This document shows, piece by piece, positions 1 through 8,851 of a stretch of DNA of 57,083 nt; position 1 is the stretch's first letter, and every line of letters starts with the position of its first letter. Both the position numbers and the translations under genes were made by a program. The notes under the pieces were generated by a model that ran no database searches, was not told the origin of the DNA, and saw only the letters and a program-made list of their open reading frames with translations. The stretch covers positions 1 through 57,083 of the forward strand of contig JAEZTA010000146.1 of the NCBI GenBank assembly GCA_023443765.1, given 5' to 3'. The DNA comes from Bacteroidota bacterium (GTDB lineage Bacteria; Bacteroidota; Bacteroidia; Bacteroidales; Rikenellaceae).

Positions 1-988
1 CACTCTGCCCGGCGCCCTCGCCCAGAATACCGCCATTGTGGATGGCGATCATCGAGCGTTCGGTGTCGGAAAGGTGTTCGATAGGCTTCGAAGTCTGCGA
101 CTTGGTCCAGAGGTGAATCCACGTCGAAACACGCCCTTCGGCGGTCTCGCTGCGCCCGAGGTTCAGCGTCATGATGACAACAATAGCCGCAATGCCCCAT
201 CCCACTAGTTTCATCAACTCCCCGAAACGAACACGGCCGATCAGCATCATCACCCACGAAGCGAGGCACACCAGCACGGCCGACGAAGTATGCGCCGGAA
301 AGATCACCATGGCCGAAACGGCGACCGGCAACAGAATCGGACGGGTCCCTTCGCGCCAGATTTTCCGCTGTTCGGGCGACGAACGCCACGTCCAGAACTT
401 CCAGCTAGGCACGATGCGGATTTTGTCGATCTTCGACTGCCGCCCGGCGAGCTGCTGGGCGAGGAACAGCACCGTGGCGACCTTCAGCGCCTCGGAAGGC
501 TGGAACTGGAACGGTCCCAGCGGAATCCAGCGGGCCGCGCCGTTGGTCGTCGCACCGATGAAGTAAACGGCGATGGTCATCGCCACCGAAAGGAAATAGA
601 CCGGACGGGCCAGAAGGTTGTAGATGCGGCAGTTGATCTTCTGCACGGCGACCATGATCACGAGACTGAAAACCAGGATCATCAGCTGCTGACGCAGGAA
701 ATGCGCCGTAGTCCGGGCCGTATGGGCATCGTAAGCCATCTTGGCCGTCGAAGAGTAGACCACCAGCACCGAGATCACCGCCAGCGCGGCTATGATGATC
801 CACAGCACGCGGTCGCCGTTGAAAATCCGGAATTTGGGCTTCTCATCGGCAGTCTCCGTTCCGCACGCGGCATCGTCCGCGGAGGCCGCATCGCCGCCTC
901 CCGAAACCCGTTTGCCACGGCGCGGCGCAGCGTCGCGCGCCAGTTCCGCCGTCATCTGCTCATCGGTTCTGCTCTCGTCCCGCACCAT
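1..988 (-). CDS. ftsW: Peptidoglycan glycosyltransferase FtsW (3' part missing)
   Basis: SEDS-family integral membrane protein that polymerises lipid II at the division septum together with FtsI. I translated it directly from the minus strand: about 329 residues are visible before the frame leaves the window, so the C-terminal end is missing. The start at 988 lies 3 bases after the murD stop. An unusually long hydrophilic cytoplasmic N-terminus of about 58 residues precedes the first membrane helix. The SEDS signature RWIPLGPFQFQPSEALK is present around residues 153-169, followed by further hydrophobic helices. Position directly after murD is the usual order in Bacteroidota dcw clusters. The family assignment is secure; only the extent is unknown. 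Confidence 0.95.
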   Translation of the reverse strand, partial: MVRDESRTDEQMTAELARDAAPRRGKRVSGGGDAASADDAACGTETADEKPKFRIFNGDRVLWIIIAALAVISVLVVYSSTAKMAYDAHTARTTAHFLRQQLMILVFSLVIMVAVQKINCRIYNLLARPVYFLSVAMTIAVYFIGATTNGAARWIPLGPFQFQPSEALKVATVLFLAQQLAGRQSKIDKIRIVPSWKFWTWRSSPEQRKIWREGTRPILLPVAVSAMVIFPAHTSSAVLVCLASWVMMLIGRVRFGELMKLVGWGIAAIVVIMTLNLGRSETAEGRVSTWIHLWTKSQTSKPIEHLSDTERSMIAIHNGGILGEGAGQS

Positions 989-991
989 CGG

Positions 992-2341
992 TTATGCTTT
1001 TTCTGTAACCCAGTTTTTAAACAGTTCGCCGCGATTCTCGTAGTTTTTGAAGAGGTCGAAGCTCGCACAGGCGGGCGACAACAGCACCACGTCGCCCGGA
1101 TGCGCAGCCGCCTTCGAGGCCGCCATGGCAGCTTCAAGCGAATCGGTCGAAATCACCTCAGGAACCACGCCCGTAAACTCCCGGACCAGCTTGGCATTGT
1201 CGAGGCCCATGCAGACCAGCGTATGCACCTTCGCCCGGGCAAACGCTTTCAGGGGTTCGTAATCGTTGCCTTTATCCGTCCCCCCGGCAATCCACACCAC
1301 GGGGCGCGTCATGCTCTCCAACGCGTAGTAGACCGAATCGACATTCGTAGCCTTCGAGTCGTTGATCCACAGCACGCCGCCCTTCTCCGCTACGGGTTCG
1401 AGCCGGTGCTCGACAGGGGCGAAATCGTAGAGCGACTTGCGGATTTTCGCCGGGGCAACGCCTGCCGCAAGGGTCGCGAGGGTCGCAGCCATGGCATTGT
1501 AAGCGTTGTGAAGGCCCTTGACCTGCATTTTCGCCGTGTCGATCTCGACCGATGCCTTTCCGGCGGTCGCGGTGAATCTTCCGTCGCAGAGGAACGCATC
1601 GCCCGCACCGCTCGCCACGGCATTTTTAGCCGCGAAAGGCAGCTGGCGCATCCGGAAATCGTATTTCGGAAGCTCGTTCCAGATCACCTCGTCATCGCCC
1701 GAATAGATGAACCAGTCGCGCGAGGTCATGTTCTGCGTGATGCGCATCTTCGCATCGACGTAATTCTGGAAACAGTGGTCGTAACGGTCGAGGTGGTCGG
1801 GCGTGATGTTCATCAGCACCCCGATATGCGCCCGGAACTTATACATGCCGTCGAGCTGGAACGAGCTCAGTTCCAGCACATACCAGTCGTATTCGCCCGT
1901 AGCGACCGAGTAGGCGAAACTCTCGCCGATGTTGCCGCCCAACGCAACGTTCATCCCCGCATCGCGCATGATCTTGTAGATAAGCGACGTGGTGGTGGTT
2001 TTGCCGTTCGATCCGGTGATGCAGATACATTTGGCCTTGCCCATATAGCGGCCTGCAAACTCCATCTCGGAGATCACGGGAATCCCCGCCTCACGGATTT
2101 TGCACACCAGCGGCGCCGCGTCGGGAATGCCGGGCGACTTGACGACCTCCGAGGCCGCGAGGATGCGCTCCTCGGTGTGGCCGCCCTCCTCGTAGGGAAC
2201 GTCCCACTCGTCGAGTTTGACCTTATAGCGGTCGGCAATGCGCCCCGCATCCGAGAGAAAGACCTCAAACCCCTTCTTTTTGGCGAGGATCGCGGAACCA
2301 TAACCGCTGATGCCGCCGCCCAGTACGACCAATCGTTTCAT
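992..2341 (-). CDS. murD: UDP-N-acetylmuramoyl-L-alanine--D-glutamate ligase
   Basis: Cytoplasmic ATP-dependent ligase that adds D-glutamate to UDP-MurNAc-L-Ala. The 449-residue length is normal for the family. The N-terminal dinucleotide-like motif (VVLGGGISGYGSA) is at residues 5-17, and the Mur ligase P-loop (ITGSNGKTTTTS) lies near residue 110. The central HxP-type sequence NITPDHLDRYD and the C-terminal region WINDSKATN are also typical. It starts 1 base after the mraY stop and ends 3 bases before ftsW, so it is translated from one dcw transcript running leftward from rsmH. Confidence 0.97.
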   Translation of the reverse strand: MKRLVVLGGGISGYGSAILAKKKGFEVFLSDAGRIADRYKVKLDEWDVPYEEGGHTEERILAASEVVKSPGIPDAAPLVCKIREAGIPVISEMEFAGRYMGKAKCICITGSNGKTTTTSLIYKIMRDAGMNVALGGNIGESFAYSVATGEYDWYVLELSSFQLDGMYKFRAHIGVLMNITPDHLDRYDHCFQNYVDAKMRITQNMTSRDWFIYSGDDEVIWNELPKYDFRMRQLPFAAKNAVASGAGDAFLCDGRFTATAGKASVEIDTAKMQVKGLHNAYNAMAATLATLAAGVAPAKIRKSLYDFAPVEHRLEPVAEKGGVLWINDSKATNVDSVYYALESMTRPVVWIAGGTDKGNDYEPLKAFARAKVHTLVCMGLDNAKLVREFTGVVPEVISTDSLEAAMAASKAAAHPGDVVLLSPACASFDLFKNYENRGELFKNWVTEKA

Positions 2342-2342
2342 A

Positions 2343-3587
2343 TTATCTTATCTTCAACGTTACCAGTGTAATTGCCGCCAGCAGCAGCGAAATGATCCAG
2401 AAGCGGAGTACGATCTTGGTTTCATAAATTCCCTTTTTCTGGTAGTGGTGGTGAATCGGCGACATCAGCAGGATGCGCCGGCCCTCGCCGTAACGGCGTT
2501 TGGTGTACTTGAAGTAGCTGACCTGCATCATCACCGAGAAACTCTCGACCAGGAAGACGCCGCACAGCAGCGGCAGCAACAGCTCCTTGCGGATGCAGAG
2601 CGCAAAGACGGCGATCACGCCGCCGATGGCCAGCGACCCCGTGTCGCCCATGAATATCTGCGCCGGGAAGGAGTTGTACCACAGGAAGCCCACCAGCGCG
2701 CCCACCAGCGCCGCGGCGAAGACCACCATTTCGCCGCTGTTGGGGATATACATGATATTGAGGTAGTCGGCATAGACGATGTGGCCCGAAAGATAGGCCA
2801 GCACACCCAGCACGGCGACGATCGGGACCGAGACGCCCGTGGCCAGTCCGTCGAGCCCATCGGTGAGGTTGGCGCCGTTCGACACGGCCGTCACCACGAA
2901 AATCGCCACCAGCACATAGAGCAGCCACGTAGCCGTCTTGTTTCCGCCCGTCAGCCAGCCGTAGTCGAACTCGTTGTTCTTGACGAAAGGAATGGTCGTC
3001 TGCGTGGTCTTGAGGCTCTCGGAGCTGACGACGACGTGACGCTGGACGCTTTCGAGCACCGTGCCATCCTCGTTCAGGTAGACCGTCTGCACGGGCTGCG
3101 TGACCTTCTCGCGCACTACGATGTCGGACGAAAGCCACATCGTCGTTCCGACGATGATGCCGAGACCCACCTGCCCCACGATCTTGAAACGGCCGTTCAG
3201 GCCCTCCTTCTTGTGGCGAAAAACCTTGATATAGTCGTCCAGACCGCCGATCAGGCCCAGCCAGACCGTCGACACGAGCAGCAGCTGGATGTAGACGTTG
3301 TCGAGCTTGCCGACCAACAGCATCGGGACCAGGATGGCGACAAGGATGATGACGCCGCCCATCGTGGGGGTGCCCTTTTTCTGCAACTGGCCCTGAAGCC
3401 CGAGGTCGCGGATGTCCTCGCCGATCTGCTTGCGGCGCAGGAAGTCGATGATCGAACGTCCGAAGATGATGACGATCAGCAGCGACAGGATAATGGCCGC
3501 CGCGGCACGGAAGGAGATGTACTGGAACATTCCCGAGCCGGGAAGGTTATAAACCTCGTCCAGATACCTGAAAAGATGGTAGAACAT
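2343..3587 (-). CDS. mraY: Phospho-N-acetylmuramoyl-pentapeptide-transferase
   Basis: Integral membrane enzyme that transfers phospho-MurNAc-pentapeptide to undecaprenyl phosphate, forming lipid I. The 414 residues include about ten hydrophobic helices, the conserved stretch TPTMGGVIIL near residue 74, the aspartate-rich NLTDGLDGLATG motif and the C-terminal PIHHHYQKKG motif. Compared with the E. coli enzyme (about 360 residues) there is an extra hydrophilic insertion around residues 157-205; longer MraY proteins of this kind are common in Bacteroidota. It lies between murE and murD, 21 bases after murE. Confidence 0.97.
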   Translation of the reverse strand: MFYHLFRYLDEVYNLPGSGMFQYISFRAAAAIILSLLIVIIFGRSIIDFLRRKQIGEDIRDLGLQGQLQKKGTPTMGGVIILVAILVPMLLVGKLDNVYIQLLLVSTVWLGLIGGLDDYIKVFRHKKEGLNGRFKIVGQVGLGIIVGTTMWLSSDIVVREKVTQPVQTVYLNEDGTVLESVQRHVVVSSESLKTTQTTIPFVKNNEFDYGWLTGGNKTATWLLYVLVAIFVVTAVSNGANLTDGLDGLATGVSVPIVAVLGVLAYLSGHIVYADYLNIMYIPNSGEMVVFAAALVGALVGFLWYNSFPAQIFMGDTGSLAIGGVIAVFALCIRKELLLPLLCGVFLVESFSVMMQVSYFKYTKRRYGEGRRILLMSPIHHHYQKKGIYETKIVLRFWIISLLLAAITLVTLKIR

Positions 3588-3608
3588 GTCTTGTTATTCG
3601 CTTGTTTT

Positions 3609-5066
3609 TTATTTGATCAATGTATCGAAAGCCTTGCGGACCTCCTCCCGGTCGTCGAAGTGGTGTTTCACCTCCCCGACGATCTGATAGGTTTCGTGTC
3701 CCTTGCCCGCAACGAGGATGATGTCGCCCGGGCGCGAGAGCATCACAGCCGTCCGGATCGCCTCACCGCGGTCGGCGATACGCAGGTAACGCGCACCTGG
3801 TTCGATCCCCGCGGCCATATCGTCAAGAATCGCCTCGGGCGACTCGTGGCGCGGATTGTCGGAGGTAAAAACCGCCGTCGTGGCATATTTCACGGCGATA
3901 GCCGCCATTTCGGGACGCTTCGTCCTGTCGCGGTCGCCGCCGCAGCCGCACACCACGATCAACTGTTGTTCGGGCGTACGAATCTCCTCGATGGTCTGGA
4001 TCACATTTTCCAGCGCATCGGGCGTATGGGCGTAGTCGACGATGGCCGTCGTGCCGTTCGCCGCCCGAACCTTTTCGAAACGGCCGCTCACAGCGTGCAG
4101 CATGCTCAGCACGCGCAACACTTCGCCCCGGTCGAGTCCCAGCAGCACCGCAGCGCCGTAGACCGCCAGCAGGTTGTAGGCGTTGAACCGCCCCAGCAGG
4201 CCCACCCACAGTTCCTGGCCGTCGAGCCGCAGCAACATGCCGTCGAGGTGCATCTCGACGATCTTGCAGCGGAAATCGGCCATCGAGCGCAGCGAGTAGG
4301 TGCTCACCGTCGCGGCGGTGTTCTGCACCATCACGCGGCCGTTGCGGTCGTCGACGTTCGTCAGCGCGAAAGCCCCATTGGGCAATCCGTCGAAGAAGAG
4401 TTTCTTGGCCCGGATATACTCGGCGAAGGTCTTGTGGTAGTCGAGGTGGTCGTGCGTGATGTTGGAGAAGATGCCGCCCGCAAAGTCGAGGCCCCGCGTG
4501 CGTTCCTGCACGATAGCGTGCGACGAGCACTCCATGAAGCAGTATTCACACCCCGCATCGGCCATTTCGCGCATCATGGCGTTCAGGCGCACCGGGTCGG
4601 GCGTCGTGTGGGTCGATTCGACCTCGCGGCCGTCGATCCTGTAAACCACCGTCGAGATCAGCCCGGCCTTGTAGCCCATCGCCCGAACGAGGTCGTACAA
4701 CAGCGTCACGGTCGTGGTCTTGCCGTTGGTCCCGGTGATTCCCACGAGTTTCAGCTCCCGGCTCGGATGGTCGTAAAACGCCGCAGCCATGTCGGCCATG
4801 GCCCCCGCCGAATCTTCGACCAGGACATAGGCGATGCCCGCTGCCGGAGCCTCGGGCATCTGCTCGCAGACCACCGCCGCAGCACCCTTGCCGAGGGCCG
4901 CCGGAATGAAGTCGTGGCCGTCGCTCTGCGTGCCCGGCACGGCAAAAAAGCAGTCGCCCGGCTTCACGGCGCGCGAATCGTAAACCAATCCGCCGACGGC
5001 GATATTCGTTTCGCCGAGCACCTCCCTGACGGGGGTATTTTGCAGAATATCGGTTAATTTTTTCAT
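3609..5066 (-). CDS. murE: UDP-MurNAc-L-Ala-D-Glu:meso-diaminopimelate ligase
   Basis: Cytoplasmic Mur ligase that adds the third stem-peptide residue. The 485 residues contain the Mur N-terminal domain, the P-loop GITGTNGKTTT near residue 110 and the C-terminal ligase domain. The substrate motif DNPR (in FTSDNPRHESP, around residue 405) is the one associated with meso-diaminopimelate rather than lysine, so the organism's peptidoglycan is predicted to be the DAP type. The start is 1 base downstream of the ftsI stop, consistent with translational coupling. Confidence 0.97.
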   Translation of the reverse strand: MKKLTDILQNTPVREVLGETNIAVGGLVYDSRAVKPGDCFFAVPGTQSDGHDFIPAALGKGAAAVVCEQMPEAPAAGIAYVLVEDSAGAMADMAAAFYDHPSRELKLVGITGTNGKTTTVTLLYDLVRAMGYKAGLISTVVYRIDGREVESTHTTPDPVRLNAMMREMADAGCEYCFMECSSHAIVQERTRGLDFAGGIFSNITHDHLDYHKTFAEYIRAKKLFFDGLPNGAFALTNVDDRNGRVMVQNTAATVSTYSLRSMADFRCKIVEMHLDGMLLRLDGQELWVGLLGRFNAYNLLAVYGAAVLLGLDRGEVLRVLSMLHAVSGRFEKVRAANGTTAIVDYAHTPDALENVIQTIEEIRTPEQQLIVVCGCGGDRDRTKRPEMAAIAVKYATTAVFTSDNPRHESPEAILDDMAAGIEPGARYLRIADRGEAIRTAVMLSRPGDIILVAGKGHETYQIVGEVKHHFDDREEVRKAFDTLIK

Positions 5067-5067
5067 C

Positions 5068-7329
5068 TTATTTCAAGGTTATGGCGACCGCCGTACCCGG
5101 TGTGATGCGGGTTCCGGCAGTGATGCTTTGCTGCGTTACAGCCCCTTGCCCCGAAAAGCGGACTTTCAGGCCGCAGTTTTCGAGCACGAAAAGGGCGTCT
5201 TTGAGCCCCATGCCGCGCACGTCGGGCATCAGGCTCCGGTCGCCGGGCAGGCTCGTGATCACGACGTTCGAAAGGCTGTCCACCGCGGCGCGTCCCCAGC
5301 CCGTGCGGCTGTCGAACGAGGCGCGGGGCGAGAGGCGGTCGGCCACACGGCGAATCTGAGCAATGTCGCCGCCCTTCATCCGGTCGGGATAGCGGCGCGG
5401 GCCGCCACCGTCGACACGGGCATACCAGTCGTGGGCGCGGTTGAAAATGTAGTCGACCATGCGTTTCACGACGGGACCCGCCAGCGGACCGCCGTAATAG
5501 GCCTTTCCGGCCTGCGCCCGCGTCTCGATGGTCGTGAGCACCGTATACCGGGGCGCATCGGCCGGGAAGTAGGCCACCATCGAACCCAGATAATAGCGGC
5601 CTTCGAGGCTGCGGGCATCGGTGATCTGCGCCGTACCGGTCTTCGCCGCCACCCGCAGGCGCGTCGTGTCGCGGAAAAAAGCGCTCGCCGTACCCTCCGT
5701 GCAGACCGCCTGGAGGCATTGGTGCACCTCGCGCAGCGCCGCCCGCGAAGCGATCGACGAAGCGATGGTCCTACTCTCAAACCGCTCCTCGACCCGGTCG
5801 CCGCGGCGCATTTCACGCACCAGCACGGGCGAGATCATCTTGCCGCCGTTGGCAATGGCGTTGTAGAAGGTGATCATCTGGATCGGGGCCAGCCGCACGC
5901 GGTAGCCGTAGGACATCTTCACGAGCATCACGCCCGGGTCGGGAACCTTCCAGTCGGTCGTGATCGAAGGCGCCCGTTCGCCGAGGCGTTCCAGCCCCAC
6001 CGTCTCGCCCAGATGCAGTTCTTTATGGAGGAAATCGCTGTACTCCTGTTTTTTACCCGTGATTCCATAGCGGTCCCAGATCGCCTTGGCGAAGTAGACG
6101 TTCGACGACGAAGCCACGGCGCGCCGGAAGTCGATTTCGTGGTCGCCGCGGTGCGAGTCGCGGATGTTCTTGGCCGGACCGACCGTCACCGGGTCGCCGT
6201 TATGCGTGTCGTAAACCGTCGATACGGGCATCCGGGCGTCGTCGAGCAGCGTGAGCATCGTCGCCAGCTTGAAGGTCGAGCCCGGCTCCATGCTGCGGCT
6301 CAGGGCATAATTCTCCCGCTCGGCGAAACTTCCGTCGGCATTGCGCCCCAGGTTGACCAGCGCCAGTATCTCCCCCGTGCGGGTTTCCATCACGATGGTC
6401 GTACCCCACAGTGCGTTCTGCGCCTCCAACTGCCGTCGCAGGGCCTTGTCGGCCACGTCCTGCAGATCGAGGTCAAGCGTCGTAACGATGTCATAGCCGT
6501 CCACCGGGTCGGCATGGTCGCCGCCCGCCACACGCCCGTAGAAGCCGCGTGCAATGCGTTGCCGCAGGGCCTTGCCGTCACGGCCCGCCAACTCCTCACG
6601 GTAGGCCTCCTCGATACCGTAGTTACCCTTGTCGCCGGTCAGTCCGATCGTACGGCGCGCCAGTTCGCCCTGCGGATAGATACGCTCGTCGCGTTCGACC
6701 AGCCGGTATACCATGCCCATGTTCCAGTTCAGCAGCGGATAGCGCCGCAGCGTCTCCCACTCGGCAAAGTCCACTTCGCGGGGAAAGATATTCACGGGCG
6801 TATGGTCGCGGATCGTGTCGTAGATACGGCGTTTGACCCACTCTTCACCCCGCATGCGGTCCATCATGCGCGAAAACCACCCGTCCGAACGCAGGTAGGA
6901 GGTGTCGCGCGGATTGACCAGCCGGTAGCGGCGGGCGTGCTCCTCGCGGAAACGCTTCGCATAGGCCGACGCGGGTTTGTCTTTGAAGAAAACCGCCAGC
7001 AGTTTGGCCAGCGAGTCAGCCTGCTCGCGGAAGGTCTTGAGCGAATCGAGTCCCGGCGACGCGAAGTCGAAGGCGGCCTGGTAACGGAAGATCGAGGTGG
7101 CGAGGGGCTCGCCGTTGCGCGAAAGGATGCTGCCCCGCTGTGCCGGAATCACCTCCTGCGTGAAGATGCGGCTGGCGAGGCGGTCGGCGTTGTAAGCGAC
7201 CTCCGAACTGAAAAGCTGCACCCAGATGAGCCGCGCGAGCACGACAGCCCCGGCGAGGATGAAAAGCACGTATAGGAGCCTCACCCGCAGCAGAATGTCG
7301 CTTTTGACCTTCGAACGTTCCTGTTTCAT
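5068..7329 (-). CDS. ftsI: Septal peptidoglycan transpeptidase FtsI (class B PBP) with PASTA domain
   Basis: Division-specific D,D-transpeptidase that crosslinks septal peptidoglycan in the periplasm. It has 753 residues: a single N-terminal membrane anchor (about 16-36), a PBP dimerisation domain, then the transpeptidase domain with the SxxK motif STFK near residue 350, SxN motif SSN near 408 and KTG motif near 563. A single C-terminal PASTA domain occupies about 690-753 (begins MPDVRGMGLKDALFVLE). This architecture is usual for Bacteroidota FtsI/Spo VD-type proteins. The neighbours ftsL-like and murE are as expected. It is the predicted partner of FtsW encoded further along the same operon. 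Confidence 0.96.
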   Translation of the reverse strand: MKQERSKVKSDILLRVRLLYVLFILAGAVVLARLIWVQLFSSEVAYNADRLASRIFTQEVIPAQRGSILSRNGEPLATSIFRYQAAFDFASPGLDSLKTFREQADSLAKLLAVFFKDKPASAYAKRFREEHARRYRLVNPRDTSYLRSDGWFSRMMDRMRGEEWVKRRIYDTIRDHTPVNIFPREVDFAEWETLRRYPLLNWNMGMVYRLVERDERIYPQGELARRTIGLTGDKGNYGIEEAYREELAGRDGKALRQRIARGFYGRVAGGDHADPVDGYDIVTTLDLDLQDVADKALRRQLEAQNALWGTTIVMETRTGEILALVNLGRNADGSFAERENYALSRSMEPGSTFKLATMLTLLDDARMPVSTVYDTHNGDPVTVGPAKNIRDSHRGDHEIDFRRAVASSSNVYFAKAIWDRYGITGKKQEYSDFLHKELHLGETVGLERLGERAPSITTDWKVPDPGVMLVKMSYGYRVRLAPIQMITFYNAIANGGKMISPVLVREMRRGDRVEERFESRTIASSIASRAALREVHQCLQAVCTEGTASAFFRDTTRLRVAAKTGTAQITDARSLEGRYYLGSMVAYFPADAPRYTVLTTIETRAQAGKAYYGGPLAGPVVKRMVDYIFNRAHDWYARVDGGGPRRYPDRMKGGDIAQIRRVADRLSPRASFDSRTGWGRAAVDSLSNVVITSLPGDRSLMPDVRGMGLKDALFVLENCGLKVRFSGQGAVTQQSITAGTRITPGTAVAITLK

Positions 7330-7335
7330 CGCCGC

Positions 7336-7851
7336 TTAGTTTTCGATGATTTCGCCCGGCGCCTGCGGGTCGTAAAGTTCGATGCCCCGCGCCCGGAGCT
7401 GTTCGACGACCGCCGAATGGGTCGTGCGCTGGAAACGCTGCTCCTGCAGGCGGATCGAGCGTTCGCGGAGTTTCTGCACCTCGCCTTCGAGACGCGTATA
7501 GCGCATGTCGAGGTGCAGCGACCAGAACATCACCATGATACTCAGGAAGAACATGCCGGCAATGGTCAGCATGTAAGGGTAGTATTTCGAAACGCCCTCG
7601 CGCACGAGGATCGTTCCCGAAAAGAGCTGCCAGAAGGTGCTGGCCGAGCGGCGGCGCTCGCGGCGTTCGCGTTCCTCGGCTTCGGCACGCTCTTCGGCCT
7701 CCTGCTCCTCATCGGCGCGGATGTCCTCCTCGGCTTCGCCGCGCTCCATACGGCGCACCTCGCGTCGCACGCGGCGCGCGAACTCCTCCTCCTGTTCGCG
7801 GCGGGCCTGCTCTTCGGGGGTTATCGGGTCGAATTCGTGATCGGAGTACAT
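7336..7851 (-). CDS. ftsL: FtsL-like division protein
   Basis: Predicted bitopic membrane protein of the divisome. The sequence shows a highly charged Glu/Arg-rich cytoplasmic N-terminus (residues 1-70), one transmembrane helix at about 91-112, and a short periplasmic coiled coil (about 115-140) with the leucine/charged pattern of FtsL. FtsL proteins diverge strongly, so the call rests on topology and on position between rsmH and ftsI, where Bacteroidota carry this gene. The N-terminal charged region is long for FtsL. Gaps of 4 and 6 bases to its neighbours indicate co-transcription. Confidence 0.8.
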   Translation of the reverse strand: MYSDHEFDPITPEEQARREQEEEFARRVRREVRRMERGEAEEDIRADEEQEAEERAEAEERERRERRRSASTFWQLFSGTILVREGVSKYYPYMLTIAGMFFLSIMVMFWSLHLDMRYTRLEGEVQKLRERSIRLQEQRFQRTTHSAVVEQLRARGIELYDPQAPGEIIEN

Positions 7852-7855
7852 CGTA

Positions 7856-8758
7856 TCAGCGTTTTATGGCCGCCCGGAGTTTCGCCGAGCGGGAACGGGG
7901 ATTGCGGTCGAGTTCTTCGGCCGAAGGGGTCATGGCTTTGCGCGTCACCAGGTCGAACGGCGTTTGCGAACGGCCGAAAAAGTCCTTTTCAACCTCGCCC
8001 GAGAAGTTGCCGCTGCGCATGAAGTTCTTCACCAGCCGGTCTTCGAGCGAGTGGTAGGAGATGACGACCAACCGACCGCCGGGCCTCAACACCTTAAGGC
8101 TCTGCTCCAACGCCATTTTCAGCGCCTCCATCTCGCCGTTGACCTCGATGCGCAGGGCCTGGAAAAGTTTGGTCAGGAACTTCGCTTCGTCCTTTTTGGG
8201 CGTACAGGGTTTCACGGCCTCGACCAACTGCGCCGTGGTCGTGACCGGCGCCACGGCGCGGGCCTTCACCAGACAATTGGCGACCTTCCACGGCGTCTCG
8301 ATCTCGCCCCAGTCGCCCAGGATGCGCGTCAGGTCCTCCGCGGAATAGGTATTGACCACATCCGCCGCCGTAAGCCGCCCGCGCTGGTTCATGCGCATAT
8401 CGAGCGGCGCCTCGCCGCGGAACGAAAACCCACGCTCCACGGCGTCGAAATGGTGCGACGAAACGCCCAGATCGGCCAGAATGCCGTCCACCTCCGTCAC
8501 CCCGCGCAGCCGGAGCGCTCCCCGCAGAAACCTGAAATTGCTCTCCACATAGTGGAAACGCTCGTCTTCGGGGCGGTTTTCCAGCGTGTCGCGGTCCTGA
8601 TCGAAGCCGTACAGGCGACCCTCCGGTCCCAGTTCGGCGAGGATGCGGCGCGAATGGCCGCCTCCCCCGAAAGTGAGGTCGGCATAGGTGCCTGCGGGCT
8701 CGATACCGAGCAGGCCCACAGACTCTTCCAGAAGTACGGGAGTATGGTATTGCGACAT
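7856..8758 (-). CDS. rsmH: 16S rRNA (cytosine1402-N4)-methyltransferase
   Basis: RsmH (MraW) methylates N4 of C1402 in the ribosomal P site using S-adenosylmethionine. The SAM-binding motif LTFGGGGHSRRIL and the conserved RGFSFRGEAPLDMRMNQ region are both visible. A longer reading from 8773 is possible, but homologues begin MSxYHxPVLLxE, which matches the ATG at 8758, giving 300 residues. It is the first gene of the leftward dcw operon; no mraZ precedes it because a divergent gene starts at 8852. Confidence 0.95.
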   Translation of the reverse strand: MSQYHTPVLLEESVGLLGIEPAGTYADLTFGGGGHSRRILAELGPEGRLYGFDQDRDTLENRPEDERFHYVESNFRFLRGALRLRGVTEVDGILADLGVSSHHFDAVERGFSFRGEAPLDMRMNQRGRLTAADVVNTYSAEDLTRILGDWGEIETPWKVANCLVKARAVAPVTTTAQLVEAVKPCTPKKDEAKFLTKLFQALRIEVNGEMEALKMALEQSLKVLRPGGRLVVISYHSLEDRLVKNFMRSGNFSGEVEKDFFGRSQTPFDLVTRKAMTPSAEELDRNPRSRSAKLRAAIKR

Positions 8759-8819
8759 AATAGTTGTTTGCAAAGGTCTATTTGGGTGTAAAGTTAGGGA
8801 TTTTTCAAAAAAGAATACC

Positions 8820-8827
8820 TATATTTG
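8820..8827 (+). promoter_or_regulatory. Bacteroidota -7 promoter element upstream of glsA
   Basis: TATATTTG matches the TAnnTTTG consensus exactly, 25 bases before the glsA ATG. No good -33 box is visible. The 93-bp gap between rsmH and glsA must also hold the leftward dcw promoter, which I could not place with confidence. Confidence 0.6.
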
Positions 8828-8851
8828 CGGATATAATTTTGTGAACATTCC

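Noticed and set aside
290..7275. Very long open frames on the plus strand opposite the dcw genes (up to about 900 codons)
   Set aside because: They mirror well-conserved genes on the other strand, have low-complexity Arg/His/Asp-rich products and no recognisable domains; long antisense frames are expected in GC-rich coding DNA.
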